From contig NZ_CP045702.1 of assembly GCF_014216315.1 (NCBI RefSeq), positions 4,836,001 to 4,900,000 on the forward strand: a stretch of 64,000 nt of DNA, read 5' to 3'. The position numbers and the translations under genes were made by a program. Origin of the DNA: Streptomyces finlayi (GTDB taxonomy: Bacteria > Actinomycetota > Actinomycetes > Streptomycetales > Streptomycetaceae). The notes under the pieces are model-generated. The model was not told where the DNA came from, did not search any database, and saw nothing but the letters and a program-made list of their open reading frames with translations. Positions 48,023-56,544 of the stretch are shown here, piece after piece; positions within the stretch are counted from its first letter, which is position 1; every line of letters starts with the position of its first letter.

Positions 48023-48940
48023 ATGCGCGCCCAGTTCGTCCTGTCGGAGATCGGCGTCGGTCTTCGTCGCAACCTCACGATGACCTTCGCCGTGGTGGTC
48101 TCCGTCGCCCTCTCGCTCGCCCTGTTCGGTGGCGCGCTGCTGATTCGCGACCAGGTCAGCTCGATGAAGACCTACTGGTACGACAAGGTCAACGTCTCGA
48201 TCTTCCTCTGCAACAAGAGTGACGCCAAGGACGTGCCCAAGTGCGCCAAGGGTGCGGTCACCACTGAGCAGAAGAAGGAGATCAGGGCCGATCTCGAGAA
48301 GATGGAGGCTGTCGAGAAGGTCAGCTTCGAGACGGTCGACCAGGCGTACAAGCACTACCAGGAGCAGTTCGGCGACACTCCGATGGCCGGCAACATCACG
48401 CCGGACCAGATGCAGGAGTCGTTCCGCGTCAAGCTCGACGACCCGCAGAAGTACAAGGTCGTCGCCACGGCATTCGCGGGGCGTGACGGGGTGCAGTCCG
48501 TCCAGGACCAGAGATCCATCCTGGACAACCTCTTCGAGCTGATGAACGGCATGAACACGGTGGCGCTCTTCGTCATGGCGCTGATGCTGGTCATCGCGCT
48601 GATGCTGATCGTCAACACCGTCCGAGTCTCGGCGTTCAGCCGCAGACGGGAGACGGGCATCATGCGGCTCGTCGGTGCCTCCGGCTTCTACATCCAGATG
48701 CCGTTCATCATGGAGGCGGCCTTCGCCGGCCTGATCGGTGGCCTGCTCGCCTGCGCCATGCTGATAGGGGGCCGGTACTTCCTGATCGACGGCGGACTCG
48801 CCCTCCAGGACAAGCTGAACCTGATCGAGTTCATCGGCTGGGACGCGGTCCTCACCAAGCTGCCGCTGGTCCTCGCGATCGGGCTGCTGATGCCGGCCGT
48901 GGCCGCGCTCTTCGCACTCCGCAAGTACCTCAAGGTGTGA
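48023..48940 (+). CDS. ftsX: Cell-division permease FtsX
   Basis: 305 residues with the FtsX layout. One N-terminal span (MTFAVVVSVALSLALFGGAL), an extracytoplasmic domain of about 130 residues (48-178) and three C-terminal spans (VALFVMALMLVIALMLIV; FIMEAAFAGLIGGLLACAML; LPLVLAIGLLMPAVAALFAL). SRRRETGIMRLVGAS is the coupling loop that contacts FtsE. GAAAGGA lies just before ATG 48023. The outside domain is where actinobacterial FtsX contacts a hydrolase such as a RipC-type enzyme; no such gene is adjacent, though the S41 protease follows. Confidence 0.97.
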   Translation: MRAQFVLSEIGVGLRRNLTMTFAVVVSVALSLALFGGALLIRDQVSSMKTYWYDKVNVSIFLCNKSDAKDVPKCAKGAVTTEQKKEIRADLEKMEAVEKVSFETVDQAYKHYQEQFGDTPMAGNITPDQMQESFRVKLDDPQKYKVVATAFAGRDGVQSVQDQRSILDNLFELMNGMNTVALFVMALMLVIALMLIVNTVRVSAFSRRRETGIMRLVGASGFYIQMPFIMEAAFAGLIGGLLACAMLIGGRYFLIDGGLALQDKLNLIEFIGWDAVLTKLPLVLAIGLLMPAVAALFALRKYLKV

Positions 48941-49007
48941 GATGCGCCCTGGCGCCGCGCGGCCAACCGCCGGTGCGGCGCCGGGGCCTTGTCCTAGACT
49001 CGACGCC

Positions 49008-50201
49008 ATGCCGGGCCCTTCGTACCGTCTCCGGCCCCGCGGTCTCTGCCGCGGGGCGGCCCTGACATTGATCTTCGGGTGTGTGCTCGCCACCGCCGCC
49101 GCCACCGGGTCGCTGCCGCGAGAGGCCGAGCCGGGGAAGAACCCGGACATACAGACGCGCTCCGTCGCCTCCGCCGTGGACCCCCGGGACCGTGAAGCGG
49201 TCGAGGACGCGGCCGCCGAGGCCGAGGCCGACGGGAAGTCCGTGACGGACGCGGCCCAGGAGGCCGTCAGTCGCAGTGGGGACCGCTGGGGCGCGGTCTA
49301 CGACGAGCAGGAGTACGCGGACTTCGAGCAGGCCCTGGACGGCTCGTACACCGGTGTCGGCCTCTCCGCCCGGCGTGCGGCCGACAAGAGCGTCTCCGTG
49401 TCCCGTGTCGAGCCCGGTGGGCCCGCGGACCGGGCGGGCGTCCGCAAGGGCGACCAACTGCGCACGGTCGACGGTCACCCGGTCGACGGGCGTCCCGTCG
49501 CCGAGGTCGTGGCCCTGCTGCGCGGAGACCGTACGGGTGCCACGGAGGGCACCGAGGTCGTCCTGGGGCTCCGGCGCGAGGGTCACGGCTGGACCGAGAC
49601 CCTGCGCCGGGCCAGGCTCTCCACCGAGGCCGTCACCGTCCGGCGGCTGGGCGGCACTCCCTCCTCCGCCGTCCTGATCAAGGTCACCGCCTTCACCAAG
49701 GGGTCGGGTGCCGAGGTCCGGGACGCCGTGCGCGCGGCCCCCCGGGACGCCGGAATCCTCCTGGACCTCCGTGCCAACGCGGGCGGCCTGGTCACCGAGG
49801 CCGTCACCGCGGCCTCCGCGTTCCTGGACGGTGGCCTGGTGGCCACCTACGACGTGCACGGCGAGCAGCGCGCCCTGAACGCCGAGCCGGGCGGCGATAC
49901 GGACCGGCCCCTCGTCGTCCTCGTCGACGGCGGGACCATGAGCGCCGCCGAACTGCTGACGGGCGCCCTCCAGGACCGGGGCCGCGCCGTCACCGTGGGT
50001 ACCCGCACCTTCGGCAAGGGATCCGTGCAGATGCCCAGCAGGCTCGCGGGCGGTTCGGTGGCCGAACTGACCGTCGGGCACTACCGCACACCGGTCGGCC
50101 GAAGCGTCGACGGACAGGGCATCACACCGGACCTGGTGGCCGGTGCGGCGGCCCAGCAGCGGGCCGAGACAGTATTGAGTGGCATCGGGGGTGGGTCGTA
50201 G
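49008..50201 (+). CDS. S41-family C-terminal processing protease
   Basis: 397 residues from ATG 49008. An N-terminal signal or anchor (GAALTLIFGCVLATAAATG) exports it. Then comes a short helical region, a PDZ domain (about 110-195: YTGVGLSARRAADKSVSV, GPADRAGVRKGDQLRTVDG) and the S41 core. The Ser-Lys dyad is visible as Ser312 in GGTMSAAELL and Lys337 in FGKGSVQ, the spacing of CtpA enzymes. It starts 68 bp after ftsX and ends 18 bp before smpB, so a shared operon is likely. Targets are probably envelope proteins; unproven. Confidence 0.92.
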   Translation: MPGPSYRLRPRGLCRGAALTLIFGCVLATAAATGSLPREAEPGKNPDIQTRSVASAVDPRDREAVEDAAAEAEADGKSVTDAAQEAVSRSGDRWGAVYDEQEYADFEQALDGSYTGVGLSARRAADKSVSVSRVEPGGPADRAGVRKGDQLRTVDGHPVDGRPVAEVVALLRGDRTGATEGTEVVLGLRREGHGWTETLRRARLSTEAVTVRRLGGTPSSAVLIKVTAFTKGSGAEVRDAVRAAPRDAGILLDLRANAGGLVTEAVTAASAFLDGGLVATYDVHGEQRALNAEPGGDTDRPLVVLVDGGTMSAAELLTGALQDRGRAVTVGTRTFGKGSVQMPSRLAGGSVAELTVGHYRTPVGRSVDGQGITPDLVAGAAAQQRAETVLSGIGGGS

Positions 50202-50219
50202 TGCGAAAATGACCGCACT

Positions 50220-50708
50220 ATGGCCAAGGAAAAAGACACAGGGCGCAAGATGATCGCGCAGAACAAGAAGGCGCGGCACGACTACACCATCCTCGACACG
50301 TACGAGTGCGGCCTCGTGCTGATGGGCACCGAGGTCAAGTCGCTGCGGATGGGCCGGGCCTCTCTGGTCGACGGCTTCGTCCAGATCGACGGCAACGAGG
50401 CGTGGCTGCACAACATCCACGTCCCGGAGTACGTGCAGGGGACCTGGACCAACCACACGGCCAAGCGCAAGCGCAAGCTGCTCATGCACCGGGCCGAGAT
50501 CGACAAGCTGGCGTCGAAGTCGCAGGAGACGGGCCACACGATCGTGCCGCTCGCGCTGTACTTCACGGGCGGCCGGGTCAAGGTCGAGATCGCGCTCGCG
50601 AAGGGCAAGAAGGAGTACGACAAGCGCCAGACACTGCGCGAGAAGCAGGACACCCGGGAGACGAACCGTGCCATCTCGGCGGTCCGGCGACGTCAGCGGA
50701 GCGCCTGA
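50220..50708 (+). CDS. smpB: SsrA-binding protein SmpB
   Basis: 162 residues: IAQNKKARHDYTILDTYECGLVL, GTEVKSLRMGRASLVDGFV, NIHVPEYVQGTWTNH, KRKLLMHRAEIDKL, then the basic C-terminal tail (KKEYDKRQTLREKQDTRETNRA) that enters the empty ribosomal A site. SmpB delivers tmRNA to stalled ribosomes. Its own RNA partner, ssrA, begins 90 bp downstream, the usual arrangement. No clear Shine-Dalgarno precedes ATG 50220; coupling to the protease gene 18 bp upstream may help. Confidence 0.98.
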   Translation: MAKEKDTGRKMIAQNKKARHDYTILDTYECGLVLMGTEVKSLRMGRASLVDGFVQIDGNEAWLHNIHVPEYVQGTWTNHTAKRKRKLLMHRAEIDKLASKSQETGHTIVPLALYFTGGRVKVEIALAKGKKEYDKRQTLREKQDTRETNRAISAVRRRQRSA

Positions 50709-50720
50709 GCCGGAATAGGC

Positions 50721-50750
50721 TGGCACCGTCGCGCGCTGTTGACGTACGAT
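50721..50750 (+). promoter_or_regulatory. Putative ssrA promoter
   Basis: TGGCAC (50721-50726) and TACGAT (50745-50750) with an 18-bp spacer resemble a primary-sigma promoter. It would start transcription about 40 nt before the mature tmRNA end. Match is modest. Confidence 0.45.
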
Positions 50751-50797
50751 GGCACTGCACCCCCCGGGGTGTGGCACCACCTTTGAAAAAAACACAT

Positions 50798-51182
50798 GGG
50801 GATGATCGGTTTCGACAGCGGATGTCGAAGCAGGGGAAGCGAGTCGAGGAAGCGGCAATGATCTCGTAAACCATATGTCGCAAACAATAATCGCCAATTC
50901 CAAGCGCGATTCCTCCGCCTTCGCCCTCGCTGCCTAATTAGCAGCTAAGCGAAGACTCTGCGGAGTGTCAGCCCGGGGTTGATCCCGACCCGGATCCTGG
51001 CATCACTAAGGGATCTAAACTTCTGGACCCGGTCACGGGGCCCAGAAGGAAATCAAACAGTGGCTGGGCCTGTCGGAGGCTTGTTCGCGTGACCTCCGGG
51101 GCCGAGAAAAGCGCAGCGAACTGCACTCGGAGAAGCCCTGGTTCCGCACCGTTGGACGCGGGTTCGATTCCCGCCATCTCCA
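50798..51182 (+). ncRNA. ssrA: Transfer-messenger RNA (tmRNA)
   Basis: 385 nt. The acceptor stem GGGGATG (50798-50804) pairs with CATCTCC (51175-51181) and includes the G3-U wobble that alanyl-tRNA synthetase reads. The T arm is GCGGG-TTCGATT-CCCGC, and the 5' side has the TCGGTTTCGACAGC block. The discriminator A is 51182; the genome continues CAA, so CCA must be added after transcription. The message part encodes a 14-residue tag. tmRNA rescues ribosomes stalled on broken mRNA and marks the product for proteolysis, with SmpB encoded next door. Confidence 0.97.
50893..50937 (+). other. tmRNA proteolysis-tag reading frame
   Basis: The resume codon GCC (50893-50895) opens ANSKRDSSAFALAA, ended by TAA (50935-50937), with a second in-frame-independent TAG-like stop region after it. 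The C-terminal ALAA is the Clp-protease degron. The resume codon is assigned from the conserved ANxKRDSS start of Streptomyces tags. Confidence 0.9.
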
Positions 51183-51194
51183 CAATTCCCATGT

Positions 51195-51236
51195 ACACGA
51201 GGACCCCGTTGCCACCAGGCAACGGGGTCCTCGTGT
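51195..51236 (+). terminator. ssrA terminator
   Basis: A perfect 19-bp stem, ACACGAGGACCCCGTTGCC (51195-51213) with its complement (51218-51236), closes on the 4-nt loop ACCA and is followed by TT. It lies 12 bp after the tmRNA end. Confidence 0.92.
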
Positions 51237-51255
51237 TTCCCGGTGCCGGCACCGG

Positions 51256-52479
51256 TCACGGGCGCCGGATGCCGACCGCCGCGACCACCAGTGCCAGACC
51301 CGCGGCCCCCACGGGCACCGCGTAGCCGGTCACCGTTCCGGAATGCTCCACCATCCAGCCTCCGGTCGCCGAGCCGGCGGCTATGCCGCCGAGCAGCGCC
51401 GTGACCGCGAGCGTCATGCCCTCGTTCAGCTGTCCCTCGGGTGTGAGGCGCTGGACCAGGGTCATCCCGGTGACCATGGTCGGCGCGGTCGCGGCGCCCG
51501 CCAGCAGCAGACAGCCCGCGAGCACGAGCCGCGAGTCGGTCGAGGCGGCGGCGAGCAGGGGCAGGGACATCAGTGCCGTCATCCCGGTCAGGCAGAGCAG
51601 CAGCCGGCGCCGGACGTTGCCGACGGGCCGCAGTGATCCGTAGAGCAGGCCCGCGGCGCAGGACCCGGCCGCCTGGAGGGCGAGGATCGCGCCTCCGGCA
51701 TGGGCGATGGACACCACCTCCATGGCACCGAACACCGCGCCCGTGGCGAGGAACGCGGCGAGCAGGGCGGGCATCCCGGCGGTACGGAACGGGGACGCGG
51801 TGTGGGTACGGGGTGCCACCGGGGGCTCGGTCGCCCGCTGCGCGGCGAAGATCAGGACTCCGGCCATCATCAGGACCGCGCCGGCCAGGGTGCCGGCCTC
51901 GGGGAACAGCGCCCCGCACAAGGTCGCGGCCAGAACGGGGCCGAGCATGAAGCAGAGCTCGTCCGCGGCCTGCTCGAAGCTGTTCGCGGTGTGCAGGGCC
52001 GCCGGATCGCCCCGGTGGATGTGCGCCCAGCGGGCCCGGGACATGCCGCCGGTGTTGGGTGTGGTGGCCGTCGCGGCGTAGGCGGCGAAGAGGGTCCAGA
52101 CAGGGGCGTCGAAGTGGACGCAGAGCACCAGCGCGAGCGAGCCGAGCGCGGCGACCGCGGTGGCCGGTACGGCGACCCTGGCCTGGCCGTAGCGGTCGAC
52201 GAGCCGCGCGGTCCAGGGGGCGACGACGGCCATGGCGGCCAGGCCCGCCGCGGTGACCGCGCCCGCCAGGGCGTACGAGTCGTGGGCTTCGGCGATCATG
52301 ATGACCGCGCTGACACTGAACATGCCCGAGGGCAGCCTGGCCAGCAGATTGCCCGCGGTGAACGCGCGGACACCCGGTGTGCTGAGCAGCCGGCGGTACG
52401 GGTTGACCCGTGCTTCCGGCGGTGTGGACGGGGCGGGGCGCGGGTGGCTCGGGGCGGCGGTGCTGGTGTCGGGCGGCAT
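51256..52479 (-). CDS. MFS transporter
   Basis: 407 residues with about 12 predicted spans, e.g. LAGAVTAAGLAAMAVVAPWTARLVDRYGQARV, where the cytoplasmic loop carries the D-R-x-G-x-R type MFS signature. Further blocks: FEQAADELCFMLGPVLAATLCG, LLYGSLRPVGNVRRRLLL. It resembles drug or sugar effluxers of the SotB/EmrD-like set; substrate unknown. The N-terminus is a disordered, Pro-rich 30 residues. It is divergent from a LysR gene with 83 bp between starts, so that regulator probably controls it. Downstream, the ssrA terminator faces it. Confidence 0.88.
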   Translation of the reverse strand: MPPDTSTAAPSHPRPAPSTPPEARVNPYRRLLSTPGVRAFTAGNLLARLPSGMFSVSAVIMIAEAHDSYALAGAVTAAGLAAMAVVAPWTARLVDRYGQARVAVPATAVAALGSLALVLCVHFDAPVWTLFAAYAATATTPNTGGMSRARWAHIHRGDPAALHTANSFEQAADELCFMLGPVLAATLCGALFPEAGTLAGAVLMMAGVLIFAAQRATEPPVAPRTHTASPFRTAGMPALLAAFLATGAVFGAMEVVSIAHAGGAILALQAAGSCAAGLLYGSLRPVGNVRRRLLLCLTGMTALMSLPLLAAASTDSRLVLAGCLLLAGAATAPTMVTGMTLVQRLTPEGQLNEGMTLAVTALLGGIAAGSATGGWMVEHSGTVTGYAVPVGAAGLALVVAAVGIRRP

Positions 52480-52513
52480 GGGCCAAGCGTCGGGGCGCCC
52501 GGTCCGTGCGGTC

Positions 52514-52550
52514 CAACACCTACTCCGTACCGATTAACGCGTGCGTGTTG
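52514..52550. promoter_or_regulatory. Putative LysR operator in the divergent promoter region
   Basis: CAACAC (52514-52519) and GTGTTG (52545-52550) are inverted and 25 bp apart, centred between the MFS and LysR starts. LysR regulators usually bind such a gap. Short arms make it tentative. Confidence 0.4.
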
Positions 52551-52562
52551 TAAATTCTGCGC

Positions 52563-53534
52563 GTGGCAACCTCCGGCACCGATCCCCGGCTCCTGCGCGC
52601 CTTTCTCGCGGTCGCCGACGAACTGCACTTCACCCGCGCCGCTGCCCGGCTCTACGTGGCCCAGCAGGCGCTGAGCAGGGACATCCGGAGGCTGGAGCGC
52701 GAACTCGGTGCCGAACTCTTCGTACGCACCACCCGTCAGGTCTCCCTCACGCCGGACGGTGAGCGGCTCCTCCCGTACGCCCGGCAGGTGCTGGACGCCC
52801 ATGACGCGCTGGCCGCCGCCTTCGGGGATCCGGCCGCCCGGCCGTTGCTCGTCGATCTCAACACCGACGGTATGACCGCCGCCCGGGTGCTGGCGCGGGC
52901 CCGGGAGCTGGCTCCGGCGTGCGAACTGATGGCGCGCTTCGAGAGCGGTCTGACGTGGGCGGCCGGCGAGTTGCTGGCCGGGCGGCTCGACGTCTCCTTC
53001 GGGCGGGCCGCGGGGCTCGACCCGGCGGTGCGGTCACGGCTCTCCGTGCAGCCCGTCCGGTACGAGCCGATGGCCGTCCTGCTTCCCCGCGCTCATCCAC
53101 TTGCCGGTCGGGAGGTCGTCGCACTGGACGAGCTGGCCGGTGAAACCGTCTACGCCGGCGCGGGCAACGAGCGCACCCGGGAGTGGACGGACCTCGCGCG
53201 GCGGCTCTTCGGCGAGTGGTCCATCACGCTCGCTCCGCCCGTGCCCCTCGCTGTCGGAGTGGCCGAATTTCAACGTGTCATGGCGAAGTCGGGGAATCCT
53301 GTGCTCGCGGTTGTGGACTTTCCGCCCCTGCCCGGAACCGTCGTACGGCCCCTGGTCCGCCCCGTACCGTTGTCGCCGCTCGTGATGGTCTGGCGTAATG
53401 GGGTGACTCACCCAGGTCTGTCCGCTCTGTGCGTGGCGGCTGCCCAACTGGGGGAGGCGGAAGAGTGGATGGCCCGTCCACCTGGATCTTGGTTGCCGGA
53501 AATCGACGCATCACTGATGTGTCACCGTTCCTGA
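52563..53534 (+). CDS. LysR-family transcriptional regulator
   Basis: 323 residues from GTG 52563. N-terminal winged HTH (about 8-66): LLRAFLAVADELHFTRAAARLYVAQQALSRDIRRLERELGAELFVRTTRQVSLTPDG, the LysR signature. The C-terminal part is the substrate-binding effector domain (VLLPRAHPLAGREVVALDELAGETVY). It is divergent from the MFS gene and probably its regulator. The ligand is unknown. Confidence 0.93.
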   Translation: MATSGTDPRLLRAFLAVADELHFTRAAARLYVAQQALSRDIRRLERELGAELFVRTTRQVSLTPDGERLLPYARQVLDAHDALAAAFGDPAARPLLVDLNTDGMTAARVLARARELAPACELMARFESGLTWAAGELLAGRLDVSFGRAAGLDPAVRSRLSVQPVRYEPMAVLLPRAHPLAGREVVALDELAGETVYAGAGNERTREWTDLARRLFGEWSITLAPPVPLAVGVAEFQRVMAKSGNPVLAVVDFPPLPGTVVRPLVRPVPLSPLVMVWRNGVTHPGLSALCVAAAQLGEAEEWMARPPGSWLPEIDASLMCHRS

Positions 53535-53538
53535 ACAA

Positions 53539-53570
53539 GACCCGGGGACCGGAGCTTCAGGGTCCGGGTC
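53539..53570 (+). terminator. Hairpin after the LysR gene
   Basis: GACCCGG (53539-53545) pairs with CCGGGTC (53564-53570), with partial extra pairing inside. It directly follows the LysR stop. Confidence 0.55.
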
Positions 53571-53677
53571 GTGCGCTACATTCATGGTCCGGGTGCACTG
53601 GGACAGGCGCGCGTGGACAGGGCTGGGGCCCCTTTGACCGCGCGAAACGGTCATTCCACTTGCTCCCGGTTCATTGA

Positions 53678-54349
53678 GTGGGGGATGTGCGTACACCTGT
53701 GGAAAACTGGCGTGAAGGTACCCGAACCGGGCATACGCACGAGCCGAACGAGGTCACGCTCCAACTCGACGGCCTGGGACGGCAACTCTCCGAACTGGCC
53801 ATCGAGCCGGGCACTCCGGACAGCTCCGACAACCCGGTCTTCGTCGACGAGAGCGGCCGTCGCAGCAAGTCCCTCCGACGCGTCGGCTGGCTGCTCGCCG
53901 CGATCTGTGCCGGTTACGCCGTGACGCTGGTCGTGGCCCTCCTCGGCGGCAGCTCGCACGCGCCCTGGCTGCCGATCACCGGTCAGCCCGAGAAGTCGGC
54001 GGAGGTGGAGGTCCAGCCCGCCCCGACCGAACCGGTCGGACCGGAGGCGAGCCCCGGCCCGGCCACCCCGAGTGCCACTCCCTCGGACCTCGACGCCCCA
54101 GGCAGCGGCGCACCGCAGTCGGCCAACGGAGCCGACCCCGTGCCGGCCGGGTCCGCGCCGGCCACCCGGGCGCCCCTGCCCACCGTGGCCGCCCCGGACG
54201 AGGAGGCCGCCGCCTCGTCCTCCGCTCCTGCCGCTCCGGTCCCCGCTGCGCCCGCGCCCGGCTCCTCGTCACCCGTGGAGCCGGAAAGCCCCGCCCCGCC
54301 CGTCGAGACGACCGTTCCGCCGGTGGATGAACAAGAAGGCGCCCCCTAA
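53678..54349 (+). CDS. matA: MatA-like membrane protein for extracellular polysaccharide
   Basis: About 223 residues. A soluble N-terminus (VTLQLDGLGRQLSELAIE) leads to one span (RVGWLLAAICAGYAVTLVVALLGG, about 67-90), then a long Pro/Ala/Ser/Thr/Glu-rich outer region. Start uncertain: GTG 53678, 53687 or 53699 are all in frame, and GGGGGA at 53680-53685 fits only the last. It ends 2 bp before matB. The pair matches the matA-matB locus of S. coelicolor/lividans, required for hyphal aggregation and poly-GlcNAc production. The name rests on synteny and partner, not on a recognised domain. Confidence 0.75.
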   Translation: MGDVRTPVENWREGTRTGHTHEPNEVTLQLDGLGRQLSELAIEPGTPDSSDNPVFVDESGRRSKSLRRVGWLLAAICAGYAVTLVVALLGGSSHAPWLPITGQPEKSAEVEVQPAPTEPVGPEASPGPATPSATPSDLDAPGSGAPQSANGADPVPAGSAPATRAPLPTVAAPDEEAAASSSAPAAPVPAAPAPGSSSPVEPESPAPPVETTVPPVDEQEGAP

Positions 54350-54351
54350 CG

Positions 54352-56544
54352 ATGAAAGCCCCCGCCGCGCGGGTCGGGCACCACCGGAAGAAGCGGGCCA
54401 AGCGCAGACTTCCCATGCGCTATCTCCTCCCGTCACTGCTTCTCGTCGCCCTGCTCGCCATGCTCATGCTGCGTGGCTACGTACACAGCGAGATCCTCGC
54501 CGACCACCGCGTCCAGCCCCCCGCCCCCACCACCCAGGTGCCGGGTCACGTCCTGGAGGGCGGTCCGGTCATCGACGCCCGGTCGGCCACCGAGCCCGCC
54601 AAGACGCTGCGCATACCCGACCGCAAGATCGTCATCACCTTCGACGACGGCCCCGACCCGGTCTGGACGCCGCGGGTCCTCGACTCGCTGGAGAAGCACG
54701 GCGCACACGGCGTCTTCTTCGTCACCGGCACCATGGCCTCGCGCTACCCCGGCCTCGTCCAGCGCATGGTCGACGAGGGCCACGAGATCGGGCTGCACAC
54801 CTTCAACCACCCCGACCTCTCCTTCCAGACGCCCGAGCGGATCGACTGGGAGCTGTCCCAGAACCAGCTGGTGCTGGCAGGGGCTGCCGGTATCCGTACG
54901 TCTTTGTTCCGGCCGCCGTACTCCTCGTTCTCCGACGCGATGGACAACAAGTCCTGGCCCGTCACCCAGTACATCGGCAGCCGCGGCTACCTCACCGTCG
55001 TGAACAACACCGACAGTGAGGACTGGAAGCGCCCCGGGGTGGACGCGATCATCGAGCGGGCCACGCCCAAGGGCGGCCGGGGCGCCATCATCCTGATGCA
55101 CGACTCCGGCGGCGACCGGTCCCAGACCGTGGCGGCCCTCGACACGTTCCTGCCGAAGATGAAGCAGCGCGGATACGAGTTCACCCACCTCACCGCGGCC
55201 CTCGGCGCTCCCAGCGCGCACACCCCGGCGACCGGGTTCGCGCTCGTCAAGGGCAAGGCGTTCGTCTCCGCCGTCAGCGTCTCGGAGCGGATCACCGATG
55301 TGCTCGTGGTCGGCCTCGCGGTCATCGGCGTGCTCGTCATGGTCCGGTTCGGCCTGATGCTGGTGCTCTCGTTCCTGCACGCGCGGCGGGTCCGGAAGAG
55401 GGACTTCAGCTGGGGTCCGCCGCTCGCACGACCGGTCTCGGTGCTCGTCCCCGCGTACAACGAACGCGAATGCATCGCCGCGACCGTAAGGTCACTGGTC
55501 GCCAGTGACTATCCGATCGAGATCATCGTCATCGACGACGGTTCCACCGACGGAACGGCCGACATCGTCCAGGCGCTCCGGCTCCCGAACGTCCGCGTCG
55601 TCCGCCAGCGCAACGCGGGCAAACCCGCCGCGCTCAACAACGGCATCGCCCACGCCCGGTACGACATCGTCGTGATGATGGACGGCGACACCGTCTTCGA
55701 ACCCTGCACGGTCCGCGAGCTCGTCCAGCCGTTCGCCGACCCCCGGGTCGGGGCGGTCGCGGGCAACGCCAAGGTGGGCAACCGAGACTCGCTCATCGGC
55801 GCCTGGCAGCACATCGAGTACGTGATGGGCTTCAACCTCGACCGCAGGATGTACGACCTGCTGGGCTGCATGCCGACCATCCCCGGCGCCGTCGGGGCCT
55901 TCCGCCGCGAAGCGCTGGACCGGGTCGGCGGCATGAGCGAGGACACGCTCGCCGAGGACACCGACGTCACCATGGCCCTGCACCGGGACGGCTGGCGCGT
56001 CGTGTACGCGGAGAACGCCCGGGCCTGGACCGAGGCGCCGGAGTCCGTTCAGCAGTTGTGGTCGCAGCGCTACCGGTGGTCGTACGGCACCATGCAGGCG
56101 ATCTGGAAGCACCGCCGCTCCGTCATCGAGCGGGGACCCTCGGGCCGCTTCGGACGGGTCGGGCTCCCGTTCGTCTCGCTCTTCATGGTCGTCGCCCCGC
56201 TGCTGGCACCCCTCATCGACGTCTTCCTGCTGTACGGACTGGTCTTCGGTCCGACGGGGAAGACGGTCGCCGCCTGGTTCGGCGTCCTGGTGGTGCAGGC
56301 GGTCTGCGCCGCGTACGCCTTCCGGCTGGACCGGGAGCGCATGGTCCATCTGATCTCGCTGCCACTCCAGCAGATCCTGTACCGCCAGCTCATGTACGTC
56401 GTGCTGCTCCAGTCGTGGATCACCGCTCTCACCGGTGGCCGGCTGCGCTGGCAGAAGCTGCGGCGTACGGGAGTGGTGGGGACGCCCGGCGCCCAGCAGA
56501 ACGGGCGCACGGCCGCCGGACGGGACCGGAGGACCGTGGCATGA
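54352..56544 (+). CDS. matB: MatB: polysaccharide deacetylase - GT2 synthase fusion
   Basis: 730 residues. An N-terminal span (YLLPSLLLVALLAMLML) is followed by an outside NodB deacetylase domain (about 95-290): ITFDDGPDPVW, GLHTFNHPDL (zinc HxxxH), FRPPYSSFSD, LMHDSGGDRS. A second span (VLVVGLAVIGVLVMVRFGLML) leads to a cytoplasmic GT2 synthase: VLVPAYNE, VIDDGSTDG, MDGDTVFEP, EDTDV, QRYRW, then C-terminal spans. This fits a processive beta-1,6-GlcNAc polymerase with its own N-deacetylase, as reported for MatB. It overlaps the acyltransferase by 4 bp. Confidence 0.93.
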   Translation: MKAPAARVGHHRKKRAKRRLPMRYLLPSLLLVALLAMLMLRGYVHSEILADHRVQPPAPTTQVPGHVLEGGPVIDARSATEPAKTLRIPDRKIVITFDDGPDPVWTPRVLDSLEKHGAHGVFFVTGTMASRYPGLVQRMVDEGHEIGLHTFNHPDLSFQTPERIDWELSQNQLVLAGAAGIRTSLFRPPYSSFSDAMDNKSWPVTQYIGSRGYLTVVNNTDSEDWKRPGVDAIIERATPKGGRGAIILMHDSGGDRSQTVAALDTFLPKMKQRGYEFTHLTAALGAPSAHTPATGFALVKGKAFVSAVSVSERITDVLVVGLAVIGVLVMVRFGLMLVLSFLHARRVRKRDFSWGPPLARPVSVLVPAYNERECIAATVRSLVASDYPIEIIVIDDGSTDGTADIVQALRLPNVRVVRQRNAGKPAALNNGIAHARYDIVVMMDGDTVFEPCTVRELVQPFADPRVGAVAGNAKVGNRDSLIGAWQHIEYVMGFNLDRRMYDLLGCMPTIPGAVGAFRREALDRVGGMSEDTLAEDTDVTMALHRDGWRVVYAENARAWTEAPESVQQLWSQRYRWSYGTMQAIWKHRRSVIERGPSGRFGRVGLPFVSLFMVVAPLLAPLIDVFLLYGLVFGPTGKTVAAWFGVLVVQAVCAAYAFRLDRERMVHLISLPLQQILYRQLMYVVLLQSWITALTGGRLRWQKLRRTGVVGTPGAQQNGRTAAGRDRRTVA

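Noticed and set aside
51183..51255. Integrated element at the tmRNA 3' end
   Set aside because: tmRNA genes are common attachment sites, but here only a terminator and an ordinary MFS gene follow; no integrase or repeated tmRNA end is seen.
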